Of a stretch of DNA of 64,000 bases, positions 8,357 through 18,104 are shown one piece after another. The position numbers were made by a program, and so were the translations under genes. Numbering within the stretch: position 1 is the first letter of the stretch; every line of letters begins with the position of its first letter. The DNA lies in contig JAQUCP010000003.1 of the NCBI GenBank assembly GCA_028686135.1, positions 62,001-126,000 of the forward strand. Reading direction: 5' to 3'. Below the pieces are notes generated by a model that was given only the letters and a program-made list of their open reading frames with translations, ran no database searches and had not been told where the DNA came from. Origin of the DNA: UBA12481 sp012523435 (GTDB lineage: Bacteria > Bacteroidota > Bacteroidia > Bacteroidales > UBA12481).

Positions 8357-8916
8357 TTCTTGTTTATTGGAAACACTATTTTATACTTTGTTGATACTTT
8401 TCCTTTGGAGATATCCCTGAGCTTACCCCGCAGCATCTTACGTTTTAAAGGGGACAGGTGATCAGTAAACAGAATCCCATCCAGATGGTCATATTCATGC
8501 TGAATGATACGTGCGGCCATTCCCTCATAGACTTCATCATGGTATTTGAAATCGGGGTCCTGGTATTTGATCCGGATCCGTCCTTGGCGAAGGACCTCCT
8601 CATGGATATGAGGGATGCTCAAACATCCTTCCTGGATTAGTTCCTCTTCCCCATCTTTCTCAATGATGTGGGGATTAATGAATACTTTCTTAAAATTGGC
8701 AAGGGCTGGCTCGTCATCTCGGTAAACGGATGCATCAACAATAAACAGGCGGATGGATAGTCCAACCTGAGGAGCTGCCAATCCAACCCCATCTGAAACG
8801 TACATAGTTTCAAACATATCTTGGATCAATTGATCGAGCCCCTCATAATCCGGATTAATTTCCGGGGCAAGTTGTCTAAGAACGGTTGTTCCATAAACAT
8901 AAATTGGCATTATCAT
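8353..8916 (-). CDS. def: peptide deformylase
   Basis: Removes the formyl group from the initiator methionine of nascent proteins; a cytoplasmic metalloenzyme. All three family motifs are present: GVGLAAPQVG (residues 43-52), EGCLS (96-100, metal-binding Cys) and HEYDH (140-144, two metal His and the catalytic Glu). Length 187 is usual. The start at 8916 overlaps the ruvX stop by 4 bp (ATGA), which favours it, although the Met at 8910 (MPIYVYG) is also possible. It sits in the operon ruvX-def-TPR lipoprotein. Confidence 0.96.
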   Translation of the reverse strand: MIMPIYVYGTTVLRQLAPEINPDYEGLDQLIQDMFETMYVSDGVGLAAPQVGLSIRLFIVDASVYRDDEPALANFKKVFINPHIIEKDGEEELIQEGCLSIPHIHEEVLRQGRIRIKYQDPDFKYHDEVYEGMAARIIQHEYDHLDGILFTDHLSPLKRKMLRGKLRDISKGKVSTKYKIVFPINKK

Positions 8917-9347
8917 GAATTTCTCTCCTTTTTAATCATCTCTTGCTGGAGGAATGATTCCAGAATAATGGCAGCACTCACAGCATCGATATTCTCCTTC
9001 TTTTGGCGATCCGATTTTTTGGATCCGCCCATAATCATGGATTGCACCGCCATGGTTGAGGTAAACCGTTCATCCATCCAATGAATGGGAATATCAGGAA
9101 ATCTCTTTGCCAAGCTTTTAGCAAAAGCTTTAACAAGCGGAGCTGATTCGGAAGGCTGCGCGTTCATTCGTCGAGGCAGACCGATAACGAACCCTTCGAT
9201 GGATTCCTTTTGGATATATTGGCTGAGGAACTCCAGGAGCTGATACGACAAAACAGTAGTTAGGACCCCCGCAATTCGTTGCTCGGGATCAGTTACCGCC
9301 AAGCCCGTCCGTTTGGCTCCATAATCAATTCCAATCAGCCTTCCCAT
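8913..9347 (-). CDS. ruvX: RuvX/YqgF-type Holliday junction resolvase-like nuclease
   Basis: A 144-residue RNase H-fold protein implicated in pre-16S rRNA 5' end processing and annotated as a putative Holliday junction resolvase. It begins with GRLIGIDYGAKRTGLAV, which holds the first catalytic Asp, has VIGLPRRMN in the middle and the conserved MDERFTS segment, then a C-terminal IDAVSAAIILESFL. It is first gene of the ruvX-def-TPR operon. A clean promoter element (TATCTTTG on the minus strand, 9357-9364) lies about 10 bp upstream of the ATG, giving a very short leader. Confidence 0.93.
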   Translation of the reverse strand: MGRLIGIDYGAKRTGLAVTDPEQRIAGVLTTVLSYQLLEFLSQYIQKESIEGFVIGLPRRMNAQPSESAPLVKAFAKSLAKRFPDIPIHWMDERFTSTMAVQSMIMGGSKKSDRQKKENIDAVSAAIILESFLQQEMIKKERNS

Positions 9348-9356
9348 ATTAAACTA

Positions 9357-9364
9357 CAAAGATA
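9357..9364 (-). promoter_or_regulatory. -7 promoter element of the ruvX-def operon
   Basis: Minus-strand TATCTTTG, an exact TAnnTTTG match, with its end 10 bp before the ruvX ATG. Confidence 0.75.
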
Positions 9365-9424
9365 AAACAAAAGAATCAATCGGATTGTTTAAACTTATGG
9401 GGGCCTGTAATGACCCGCAATTTA

Positions 9425-9432
9425 TATCTTTG
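9425..9432 (+). promoter_or_regulatory. -7 promoter element of pckA
   Basis: TATCTTTG, an exact match to TAnnTTTG, 39 bp before the ATG of pckA. Confidence 0.75.
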
Positions 9433-9471
9433 TCGGTAGTCCTTTTTTTAATAACTAGTTAACAAACAGAC

Positions 9472-11118
9472 ATGAAAGATTTAAAAACGCTCATTCACAA
9501 TGGGCTTTCAAGCCATCCGAAAGTTCTGACCAACATACCCCGTAAGCAAATGATTCAGGATGCTGTTGACCAAAAGGAAGTTATGGTTTCAGCTTCTGGA
9601 GCTCTGGCCACTTGGACACCTCCTGAATCTACTGGCAGAAGTCCCAAGGACACCTATATTGTCAGGCGTTCGGTAAGTGAAGCCAATATTGACTGGACAG
9701 CTGCCAATAATATACCGGTTGACGAAGAGACTTTCGATTTACTGTTGGAGGATACTCTGGAGTTCCTAAAAAAAACGGATCGGGTTTATCAAACTGACCG
9801 GGTAATTGGAGCTGACAGCTCTTATGCTTTACCCGTGAAGACCATCAGCACTCATGCGATACACACCCTATTTACTGACAACATGTTCCGGCCTATACCG
9901 GAAGATATTGACCAAAGTATTTTCGCAGGGCAGGGCTTTTATCTCTTAGCTGCGCCTTATTTCAAACTGGATTCATCCAAATACGAAGGCAGGTTACGGA
10001 AGCTACCTTCGGGTGCCACATCTGATATGGCCGTTGTGATGGATTTTGACCGTCGCATTGGGTTGGTCATCGGATCAGCTTACATGGGTAGTGTTAAAAA
10101 GATGATGTTCACGGTGATGAACTATCTTCTTCCGCTGAATGGCATACTTCCTTTACACTGCAGTGCTAATGAAGGAGATGATGGACGTTCGGCTCTTCTG
10201 TTAGGCCTTTCTGGTACTGGAAAAACTACGCTCTCTGCAGACCCTTCCAGGGCGCTGCTAGGGGATGATGAGCATGGATGGAGTGAAACTGGCATTGCCA
10301 ACTTTGAGTATGGCTGCTATGCCAAGATGATTGACATTAACCCGAAAAAGGAGCCGGACATTTATGATGCAGTCATGCATCAGGATGACTACCTTAACCA
10401 TGGAGCCATAGTGGAAAACGCTATGATTTACCCGGATGGCCGCTTTGATTTTTATGACGGGCGCATTACGGAAAACTCACGGGCCTCGTTCCCGCTGGCT
10501 TATCTGAAGAATGTCAAAGAAAGATCCACGGCTGACCATCCGCACACCATTCTTTTCCTCACGGCTGATGCTTATGGTGTTTTGCCTCCGATTTCCAGAT
10601 TGACTCGTGAGCAGGCGATGCTCTGGTTCATGATGGGTTATACATCAAAACTCGCTGGTACAGAAACCGGTATTACGGAACCTCAGGTAACATTCTCCCG
10701 GTTCTTCGGTGCTCCCTTTATGCCATTTAACCCTGATATGTACGCGTCGATGCTAGGTGAAAAAATGGACAAACATCAGAGTCGTGTATTCCTAGTCAAC
10801 ACCGGCTGGAGTGGTGGTGGTTACGGTGTAGGTAAGCGTATCGATCTACCTCTAACTCGGAGGATGGTCAATGCCGCCCTCAATGACGAGCTGGAACAAG
10901 TTGAATATGTAGAAGATAAGCTTTTCCACCTGATGGTTCCGCAAAGCTGTCCAGGAGTCCCTGCAGAAATGCTTAACCCGATCAATACCTGGACTGACAA
11001 GGAAGCGTATCGAGCCGCAGCCATCAAGCTAGCTGGCCAGTTTAGCACTTACTTCGACAAAGCTTATGGTGACAAGAACCTACCGTCGGAAATTGTTAGC
11101 CAATGCCCCGGTAAGTAG
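9472..11118 (+). CDS. pckA: phosphoenolpyruvate carboxykinase (ATP)
   Basis: Interconverts oxaloacetate plus ATP and PEP plus CO2 plus ADP. In anaerobic Bacteroidetes it often runs toward oxaloacetate to feed fumarate and succinate formation; gluconeogenesis is the alternative. The 548 residues match the ATP-type family (about 530-540). The P-loop GLSGTGKTTLSAD lies at about 244-256 and the metal-binding LLGDDEHGW at about 262-270; PEGATSDMA-like, HCSANEG and SGGGYGVGKRI segments are also present. It has its own promoter and a strong terminator, so it is probably monocistronic. Confidence 0.97.
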   Translation: MKDLKTLIHNGLSSHPKVLTNIPRKQMIQDAVDQKEVMVSASGALATWTPPESTGRSPKDTYIVRRSVSEANIDWTAANNIPVDEETFDLLLEDTLEFLKKTDRVYQTDRVIGADSSYALPVKTISTHAIHTLFTDNMFRPIPEDIDQSIFAGQGFYLLAAPYFKLDSSKYEGRLRKLPSGATSDMAVVMDFDRRIGLVIGSAYMGSVKKMMFTVMNYLLPLNGILPLHCSANEGDDGRSALLLGLSGTGKTTLSADPSRALLGDDEHGWSETGIANFEYGCYAKMIDINPKKEPDIYDAVMHQDDYLNHGAIVENAMIYPDGRFDFYDGRITENSRASFPLAYLKNVKERSTADHPHTILFLTADAYGVLPPISRLTREQAMLWFMMGYTSKLAGTETGITEPQVTFSRFFGAPFMPFNPDMYASMLGEKMDKHQSRVFLVNTGWSGGGYGVGKRIDLPLTRRMVNAALNDELEQVEYVEDKLFHLMVPQSCPGVPAEMLNPINTWTDKEAYRAAAIKLAGQFSTYFDKAYGDKNLPSEIVSQCPGK

Positions 11119-11142
11119 GAAAGCATCCCTATAAAAACTGCT

Positions 11143-11176
11143 AAACCCCGATCTCCTGTGGGAGATCGGGGTTTTT
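11143..11176 (+). terminator. terminator of pckA
   Basis: Perfect 14-bp stem (11143-11156 with 11161-11174), loop TGTG, followed by T residues; 25 bp after the pckA stop. Confidence 0.92.
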
Positions 11177-11376
11177 GCAACTTTAACCGGATAACTCAAC
11201 TTAAAAAACATTATGAACAGGTAACCGTGGCTACCTGGGGCCCATGCGTTTCTGGGGCATGGATATTGGGAAAAAATTTTAATCAGAACACTTCACAATC
11301 AATAATCAAATGTACGGGCGAATTTTTTTATAACCAAATGTTTTTTAGGGATTTTTGAAAAAAAGTTATCCACAAG

Positions 11377-11414
11377 AAAAATCAGAGGCGCATCCCAGTG
11401 CGCCTCTGATTTTT
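11377..11414 (-). terminator. terminator of nifJ
   Basis: Perfect 16-bp stem (11377-11392 with 11399-11414) around TCCCAG, with A/T ends that give a U tail in both directions; it lies just downstream of the nifJ stop on the minus strand. Confidence 0.9.
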
Positions 11415-11429
11415 GGTGATTTCCCGTGA

Positions 11430-14400
11430 TTAAAACTCCATTGAAGCCAGGCGCTGGTAACTTCTGTAGCGCCATTTAGCATTCTCTTCAGCCGTCTCGA
11501 ACAGTTCATCGGCCACTTCAGGGAAGGACTTCTTCAATGATGAATACCGCACTTCGTTCATCAAGAAAGGCTTGAACTGGGTCCAGTCGGGTTCTTTCGA
11601 ATCGAGGTGGAACGGATTCTTACCTGCCTCTTCCAACAGCGGATTATAGCGGAAGAGTGACCAATAACCACTCTTCACAGCCAGTTCCTGTTCATATTGA
11701 GAAGCGCCCATGCCCAGTTTCAGACCATGGTTGATACAAGGAGCGTATGCGATGATGATCGACGGGCCCTTGTAGGCTTCTGCTTCTTTGATTGCGTTGA
11801 AATACTGGCTTTGGCTGGCTCCCATAGCAACCTGGGCGACATAAACATAGCCGTATGACATGGCCATCATGCCCAAATCTTTTTTTCTGATCCGCTTACC
11901 AGAAGCTGCGAATTTTGCCACTGCACCGACAGGTGTTGATTTTGACGACTGGCCACCGGTATTGGAATACACTTCCGTATCGAGTACCAGAACGTTGATA
12001 TCTTCACCTGATGCCAGCACATGGTCGAGCCCACCGTATCCGATATCATAGGCCCAGCCGTCACCTCCAAATACCCAGACAGATTTTTTCACTAGATACT
12101 GAGAGAGAGAGAGGATTTCAGCCGCGATCGGGTGTTTTTCATTAGCCAGAACGCTTTTGACCCTTGCAGCAGCTTCTTTTGATTTTTCGGCATCATCTTT
12201 ACCTTCAATCCAGGCAGCAAAAGCTTCCTGTGTTTCAGGAGCCACGGCCTCCATTGTTTCCTTCATCTTGCGAGCGATACGGTCACGCATTTTGCTAACA
12301 CCCATGACCATTCCAAAGCCATATTCGGCGTTATCTTCGAACAATGAGTTTGCCCAAGCTGGTCCTTGTCCTAAAGCATTAGTTGTGTAAGGGGTACTCG
12401 GAGCAGACCCACCATAAATCGATGAACAACCGGTAGCATTGGCAACCATCATCCGATCGCCAAAAAGTTGTGTGATCAGCTTAATATAAGGTGTTTCGCC
12501 GCATCCGGCGCAAGCACCTGAGAATTCGAATAATGGCTGAGCAAACTGTGAGTTCTTCACTGATTTTTCCTTCGGCAGGACAGTATCTTTATAGCCGACT
12601 TTCTCATGCATATAGGTCCACCGATCAACCTGATCCAGCTGTGTACCAAGCGGTTTCATAATCAGAGCCTTATTCTTCGACGGGCAGACATCGGCACAGT
12701 TACCGCAGCCGGTGCAATCGAGCACGCTAACCTGAATTCTGAACTGGTACTCTTTGGTTGCGGCCAAACCTTTTTTGGTTGTTGTTCCTTCGGGAGCAGC
12801 AGCAACTTCGGCATCAGTGAGGAGGAAGGGGCGGATCGCAGCGTGAGGGCAAACATAGGAGCACTGGTTACATTGAATACACTCATCAACTTGCCACTCA
12901 GGTACATTAATAGCAATTCCTCTCTTTTCGTAGCGAGTAGTTCCAGCCGGGAATGTTCCATCCTCGCGGCCGACGAATGCGCTAACTGGTAGGTCGTCAC
13001 CCTTTTGTGCATTGATTGGTTCAACCACATTCCGAATAAACTCAGGAATATCTCGATCATCAACTTCTTTGGAAAGTTTGATCGATTTCCATTCTTCTGG
13101 AACTTTCACCTCGATAAAGGAACCACCTTTATCCACAGCCGTGTAGTTCATCTTCACAACATCTTCACCTTTCCGACTGAAGCTTTTCTTGATGGCAGCT
13201 TTCATCTCGGTAACAGCCAGATCCTGTGGAATTACGTTGGCAATTTTGAAGAATGCCGACTGCATAATAGTGTTGGTACGGCCACCGAGACCGATCTCTT
13301 CGGCGATCTCGGTTGCGTTAATTATGTAGAAACGAATGTCATTTTCAGCGAGATAGCGCTTCATATGGTCGGGCAGACGGCGCTTGGTTTCCTCTTCATC
13401 CCAGATGCTATTGAAAAGGAAGGTTCCACCTTTTTTCAAGCCCTTCAGCACATCATACTTATCTAGGTAGGAAGGCACATGGCAAGCCACAAAATCGGGG
13501 GTATTCACCAGGTAAGGAGAGCGGATTTCCCGATCGCCAAAACGCAGGTGGGATGTTGTAAAACCGCCAGATTTTTTAGAATCGTAGGCGAAATAGGCCT
13601 GGCAATACTTATCGGTGTTCTCACCAATAATTTTGATCGAGTTTTTGTTTGCCCCAACTGTTCCGTCTGATCCCAGACCATAGAACTTTGCTTGGAAGGT
13701 TCCTTTAGGTGATAGATCGATCTCTGGCAGAACTGGTAGGGATTTAAAAGTGACATCATCGACAATACCGATGGTGAAATCATTCTTTGGTTCAGCCATT
13801 TTCAGGTTATCATAAACGGACATCACCATTGACGGGGTGGTATCTTTAGAGCTTAACCCGTAGCGGCCGCCGACAATGATCGGGGCATTTTCTGAGCCAT
13901 AGAACAAGCTTCTGACATCGAGATAGAGGGGTTCACCGGGTGCTCCGGGCTCTTTAGCGCGGTCGAGCACGGCAATCCGTTTAACGGATTTCGGCAGGAC
14001 CTTAAAGAAATACTTTGCTGAGAACGGGCGATAGAGATGGCAAGTAACCAGCCCGACCTTTTCTCCTTTTTCCAGGAGGTGGTCGACCACTTCGAGGATA
14101 GTTTCCGTAATACTAGCCATAGCCACGATCACGTGCTCAGCATCGGGAGCACCGTAATAGGTAAAGGGATGGTATTCCCGGCCAGTGATCTTATTGATTT
14201 CCATCATGTACTCTTCGACAATATCCGGTACACGATCGTAGAAGGAATTAGAAGCTTCCTTAGCCTGGAAGAATATATCCGGGTTTTGTGCTGTTCCTCT
14301 GGTGACCGGGTGCTCCGGGTTGAGGGCACGATCGCGGAATTCCTGGAGAGCTGAATAATCGACTAGTGGCGCAAGGTCTTCATTTTGAAGAACTTCGATT

Positions 14401-14948
14401 TTTTGGATTTCGTGAGAAGAGCGAAATCCATCGAAGAAATGAACGAAAGGAATACGAGAACGGATTGCTGCCAGATGGGCAACTCCGGCCAGATCCATAA
14501 TTTGTTGGATACTTCCGGTAGCCAGCATAGCGAATCCTGTCTGTCGGGCAGCATAGATATCACCATGATCGCCGAAGATAGAGAGGGCGTGAGCGGCAAT
14601 ACTTCTGGCGCTAACATGGAAGACAGCGGGAAGCAATTCTCCTGCCATTTTGTACATATTCGGGATCATGAGCAACAGTCCCTGCGATGCGGTATAGGTA
14701 GTTGTCAGGGCGCCAGCTTGCAGGCTTCCATGCACTGCACCTGATGCGCCACCTTCCGATTGAAGTTCAACCACCCGAACCTCTTCACCAAAAATGTTTT
14801 TACGGCCGTGAGCAGCCCATTCATCAACATTTTCAGCCATATTGGAGGATGGCGTGATTGGGTAGATGGCTGCCACTTCGCTGAACATGTAAGCGATGTG
14901 GGAAGCCGCATGGTTTCCGTCGCAGGTAATAAATTTCTTTTTCGGCAT
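11430..14948 (-). CDS. nifJ: pyruvate:ferredoxin (flavodoxin) oxidoreductase, single-chain
   Basis: Oxidises pyruvate with CoA to acetyl-CoA and CO2, reducing ferredoxin or flavodoxin; an oxygen-sensitive cytoplasmic enzyme of anaerobes. The 1172 residues equal the usual fused homodimeric form (gamma-alpha-delta-beta). The N-terminal half holds the pyrimidine-binding and transketolase-like domains (YPITPSSNMAE). Two 4Fe-4S motifs, CIQCNQCSYVCP and CTGCGNCADVCP, lie at about 690 and 745. The TPP-binding part starts near 816 (CAGCGETPY) and has GDGWAYDIGYGG near 962 and SNTGGQSSK. It has a promoter element at 14999-15006 and ends at a strong terminator; likely monocistronic and highly expressed. 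Confidence 0.97.
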   Translation of the reverse strand: MPKKKFITCDGNHAASHIAYMFSEVAAIYPITPSSNMAENVDEWAAHGRKNIFGEEVRVVELQSEGGASGAVHGSLQAGALTTTYTASQGLLLMIPNMYKMAGELLPAVFHVSARSIAAHALSIFGDHGDIYAARQTGFAMLATGSIQQIMDLAGVAHLAAIRSRIPFVHFFDGFRSSHEIQKIEVLQNEDLAPLVDYSALQEFRDRALNPEHPVTRGTAQNPDIFFQAKEASNSFYDRVPDIVEEYMMEINKITGREYHPFTYYGAPDAEHVIVAMASITETILEVVDHLLEKGEKVGLVTCHLYRPFSAKYFFKVLPKSVKRIAVLDRAKEPGAPGEPLYLDVRSLFYGSENAPIIVGGRYGLSSKDTTPSMVMSVYDNLKMAEPKNDFTIGIVDDVTFKSLPVLPEIDLSPKGTFQAKFYGLGSDGTVGANKNSIKIIGENTDKYCQAYFAYDSKKSGGFTTSHLRFGDREIRSPYLVNTPDFVACHVPSYLDKYDVLKGLKKGGTFLFNSIWDEEETKRRLPDHMKRYLAENDIRFYIINATEIAEEIGLGGRTNTIMQSAFFKIANVIPQDLAVTEMKAAIKKSFSRKGEDVVKMNYTAVDKGGSFIEVKVPEEWKSIKLSKEVDDRDIPEFIRNVVEPINAQKGDDLPVSAFVGREDGTFPAGTTRYEKRGIAINVPEWQVDECIQCNQCSYVCPHAAIRPFLLTDAEVAAAPEGTTTKKGLAATKEYQFRIQVSVLDCTGCGNCADVCPSKNKALIMKPLGTQLDQVDRWTYMHEKVGYKDTVLPKEKSVKNSQFAQPLFEFSGACAGCGETPYIKLITQLFGDRMMVANATGCSSIYGGSAPSTPYTTNALGQGPAWANSLFEDNAEYGFGMVMGVSKMRDRIARKMKETMEAVAPETQEAFAAWIEGKDDAEKSKEAAARVKSVLANEKHPIAAEILSLSQYLVKKSVWVFGGDGWAYDIGYGGLDHVLASGEDINVLVLDTEVYSNTGGQSSKSTPVGAVAKFAASGKRIRKKDLGMMAMSYGYVYVAQVAMGASQSQYFNAIKEAEAYKGPSIIIAYAPCINHGLKLGMGASQYEQELAVKSGYWSLFRYNPLLEEAGKNPFHLDSKEPDWTQFKPFLMNEVRYSSLKKSFPEVADELFETAEENAKWRYRSYQRLASMEF

Positions 14949-14998
14949 GTCAAATTGATTTTATTAACAATTCCAATACTTTGGTCCACATTGAGCCC

Positions 14999-15006
14999 CA
15001 AAATTA
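14999..15006 (-). promoter_or_regulatory. -7 promoter element of nifJ
   Basis: Minus-strand TAATTTTG, an exact TAnnTTTG match, about 50 bp upstream of the nifJ ATG. Confidence 0.65.
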
Positions 15007-15099
15007 CGACATTAAAGATGATAAAAACCTGATTGTTTTCATAAAAACAACCCAGTCTTCAACCATCCATTAAGTTTCCGTAACGATCAGATGAACAGA

Positions 15100-16911
15100 T
15101 TATTCGCTGTTCATGGAAATCAGAAACTCTTCGTTGGTTCTTGTCTGGCTAAGCTTATCGCGCATGAACTCCATTGCTTCGATGGGATTCATATCAGCCA
15201 GGTAATTTCTGAGCACCCACATCTTGTTCAGGAACTGTTTGGGATGGAGCAGATCCTCGCGACGGGTGCTGGAGGCTACAATATCGACCGCTGGCCAGAT
15301 TCGTTTATTCGATAGTTTCCTATCGAGTTGGAGTTCCATGTTACCAGTTCCTTTAAACTCTTCGAAGATGACTTCGTCCATTTTCGATCCGGTGTCGATC
15401 AGCGCGGTGGCGAGGATTGTTAGGGATCCGCCATTTTCAATATTACGGGCAGCTCCGAAGAACCGTTTTGGCCGATGCAGGGCATTGGCATCCACACCAC
15501 CAGACAGGACCTTTCCTGAAGCGGGCTGAACCGTATTATAGGCACGAGCCAGGCGGGTAATTGAATCGAGAAGGATAACTACATCGTGACCGCATTCAAC
15601 CAGTCGTTTAGCTTTTTCCATTACGATGGTAGCCACGCGGACATGCTTTTCGGCCGGCTCGTCAAAGGTGCTTGAGATCACTTCACCGTTGACACCACGA
15701 GCCATATCGGTAACCTCTTCCGGTCGCTCATCGATCAGCAAAACCATCAGGTAAACTTCGGGATGATTAGCGGCAATAGCATTGGCTATCTCCTTGAGTA
15801 ATATCGTTTTACCCGTTTTCGGCTGAGCAACGATCAAACCTCGCTGGCCTTTACCGATTGGAGAAAACATATCTACGATTCGAGTTGATATGGTGCAATT
15901 TGGGTGACCGGTAATGGTGAATTTCGAGTCGGGGAAAAGTGGAGTCAGATAGTCGAACGGTACACGGTCCCGGACAAAATCCGGATCACGGCCGTTGATA
16001 TGGTTTACCTTGATCAGCGGGAAATACTTTTCGCCCTCCTTAGGTGGGCGAACGGCTCCGGTGACGGTATCACCGGTCTTCAATCCAAACAGTTTTATTT
16101 GGGATTGAGACACATAGACATCATCAGGAGAATTCAGATAATTATAATCAGCTGAACGGAGGAATCCGTATCCTTCAGGCATGATTTCGAGCACTCCGGT
16201 ACTAGAGATAAACCCATCAAAATCATACAGGTTCTTTGGCTCAGAGACTTCGCTTGATTGCTCTCTTCGGGCTGGCTTGACCTGAAGTGGTGGGTTTGCC
16301 GTTTTAGGTGTAGGTTCATTTGCTTGAACCTGGGCAGCGGGAACGACAACCGGCTTACTAGGCTGTGGTTTAAACTGGATCTGGGGCTTTTGTTGGCCCT
16401 GAGACTTCAATTGAATCTGAGGCTTTTGCTGGGCTTGAGATACAGTGGATGGTTCCGGTGAAGTTTCCTTTTCTTTATCCTTTTCCTTATCCTTATCTGG
16501 TTTACTTGATTGGGATACCGGGGCAGGCTGCCGGGGTGGCGAAGGGGGTTGCGCGGGCTGGGAGGGAGCAGGAGGAGTAGCCGCCTGGCTATCACGCTGC
16601 TCTTCCTCGCCTGGCGACCGTTGGTCAGGCCTGGTGGAGAATAGTGGGCCTGATTCCTTTTTATCTTTAGCTATCCTCCGGCGATGGGCTTTATGCTCAT
16701 AACGGGCCTGATTCCCATCCTGTTCATTTTTCCTTCCTTTATCGGAAGTTTTTTTTGATTTGATTTCAGCTGCCTGAATAGCTTGCTGATCCAGGATCTG
16801 ATAAACCAGTTCCTGCTTCTTGTAAGATTCAACTCGCTTAATATTCAGATTTTTTGCTATCTCTCTCAACTCAGTCAACAGCTTATTGTTGAGCTCAAGA
16901 ATGTCATACAT
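15100..16911 (-). CDS. rho: transcription termination factor Rho with long disordered insertion
   Basis: Hexameric RNA-dependent ATPase that releases transcripts. Residues 1-48 form the Rho_N helical domain (LLTELREIAKNLNIKRVESY). Residues about 50-235 are a low-complexity linker rich in Gln, Pro, Lys and Ser with a repeated QQKPQIQ unit. The RNA-binding cold-shock-like domain follows (GVLEIMPEGYGFLR), then the ATPase with QPKTGKT near 362 and VILLDSITRLARAYN near 446. At 603 residues it is far longer than the E. coli protein (419); the linker explains the difference. Its promoter at 17026-17033 gives a leader of about 110 nt. It is divergent from rpoD. Confidence 0.96.
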   Translation of the reverse strand: MYDILELNNKLLTELREIAKNLNIKRVESYKKQELVYQILDQQAIQAAEIKSKKTSDKGRKNEQDGNQARYEHKAHRRRIAKDKKESGPLFSTRPDQRSPGEEEQRDSQAATPPAPSQPAQPPSPPRQPAPVSQSSKPDKDKEKDKEKETSPEPSTVSQAQQKPQIQLKSQGQQKPQIQFKPQPSKPVVVPAAQVQANEPTPKTANPPLQVKPARREQSSEVSEPKNLYDFDGFISSTGVLEIMPEGYGFLRSADYNYLNSPDDVYVSQSQIKLFGLKTGDTVTGAVRPPKEGEKYFPLIKVNHINGRDPDFVRDRVPFDYLTPLFPDSKFTITGHPNCTISTRIVDMFSPIGKGQRGLIVAQPKTGKTILLKEIANAIAANHPEVYLMVLLIDERPEEVTDMARGVNGEVISSTFDEPAEKHVRVATIVMEKAKRLVECGHDVVILLDSITRLARAYNTVQPASGKVLSGGVDANALHRPKRFFGAARNIENGGSLTILATALIDTGSKMDEVIFEEFKGTGNMELQLDRKLSNKRIWPAVDIVASSTRREDLLHPKQFLNKMWVLRNYLADMNPIEAMEFMRDKLSQTRTNEEFLISMNSE

Positions 16912-17025
16912 GTGAGTGTGATTGTTTATGAATAACTCATGAAGTAAAATAGGGGGAAAATGCCAGGACCTTCATTTTTTGGTGCGAATACTCGTACCAA
17001 TCAGTCAAACAGTGCGTATCCGATG

Positions 17026-17033
17026 CAAAATTA
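17026..17033 (-). promoter_or_regulatory. -7 promoter element of rho
   Basis: Minus-strand TAATTTTG, exact match to TAnnTTTG, about 115 bp upstream of the rho start; implies a roughly 110-nt leader. Confidence 0.6.
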
Positions 17034-17134
17034 GATAAAAAACTAAGAAAAAAAAATCTTTTATAACTGAACCCTGATGCAACCTTTACCAATCGTCCTC
17101 GTAAAAGCAAGAGAACCCTTAAAATCAAACAATT

Positions 17135-17998
17135 GTGCGTCAGTTAAAGATCATCCGGCAAGTAACTAACCGAGATCTGCCATCTTTGGACAAGTACCTT
17201 CAGGAGATCGGGCGTGAAAGTATGGTCAACCCGAATGAGGAAGTTGATCTTGCACGTCGGATCAAAGAGGGAGATCAGGACGCGATGAGCAAATTGATCT
17301 TGGCCAATCTTCGATTTGTTGTATCCGTTAGCAAACAATATCAAAATCAAGGACTTACACTACCAGACCTGATCAATGAAGGTAACATTGGGCTCATTAA
17401 GGCTGCTGAGCGATTTGATGAAACTAAGGGGTTCAAGTTTATCTCTTACGCTGTATGGTGGATTCGACAGTCTATTCTTCAGGCTTTAGCGGAGCAGTCA
17501 AGGCTTGTCCGGCTTCCTCTCAACAAGATTGGATCCATCAACAAGCTAAACCGCACAATTTCAAAACTAGAACAACAGCTTGGACGGTCGCCTTCGGTCG
17601 CAGAGATTGCTGAAGTTACTCACATGGATCCTGAAGAGATCACGCGTTCACTCGGGGGCAGTGCCCGGCATGTATCTATGGACGCTCCTCTTGGGCAGGG
17701 AGATGAAAGTAGCCTATACGATATCTTTATTGATGAGGAGGCGGCTGATCCGGAGGAAGGGCTGTTGATGGATTCACTGCGGATGGAGATTGAGCGTGCG
17801 CTGAATCACCTGAGTGAACGCGAAGCTGAGATCATCCGGTTATTTTACGGTTTGAAAGGGCACCGGCCCCACTCGCTTGACGAGATCGGCCAACACTTTG
17901 ATCTGACGCGTGAGCGTGTGCGGCAAATCAAAGAAAAAGCGATTCTCAAGCTCAAAAACAGCTCGAGGAACAAACTCCTCAAGAAGTATTTGGGATAA
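17135..17998 (+). CDS. rpoD: primary sigma factor RpoD (sigma-70), short Bacteroidetes type
   Basis: The housekeeping sigma factor that directs RNA polymerase to the TAnnTTTG-type promoters found across this window. At 287 residues it lacks region 1.1, as is normal for this phylum. The GTG start gives MRQLKI, the conserved N-terminus. Region 1.2 is at about 12-45, region 2 at about 50-120 with NLRFVVSVSKQYQNQGL, DLINEGNIGL and the aromatic WWIRQSI used in promoter melting, region 3 in the middle, and region 4 ends with a helix-turn-helix, SLDEIGQHFDLTRERVRQIK. It is divergent from rho and followed after 106 bp by rpe. Confidence 0.96.
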   Translation: MRQLKIIRQVTNRDLPSLDKYLQEIGRESMVNPNEEVDLARRIKEGDQDAMSKLILANLRFVVSVSKQYQNQGLTLPDLINEGNIGLIKAAERFDETKGFKFISYAVWWIRQSILQALAEQSRLVRLPLNKIGSINKLNRTISKLEQQLGRSPSVAEIAEVTHMDPEEITRSLGGSARHVSMDAPLGQGDESSLYDIFIDEEAADPEEGLLMDSLRMEIERALNHLSEREAEIIRLFYGLKGHRPHSLDEIGQHFDLTRERVRQIKEKAILKLKNSSRNKLLKKYLG

Positions 17999-18104
17999 CA
18001 GGTGGGTCATCGCTCATCATTGATCGCCGACATTCGGTATTTACTATTTACTTTGCAGGATAAAATGTAAATTGTCAGTCGCAACAAGCAAATAGCAATA
18101 CCTC

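Larger units (their letters stand above)
11119..11429. other. intergenic region between pckA and nifJ
   Basis: Convergent gene ends. It holds two hairpin terminators (11143-11174 and 11377-11414). The 200 bases between them are A+T-rich and contain a short dyad CCATGC/GCATGG near 11247; I see no gene there. Confidence 0.7.
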
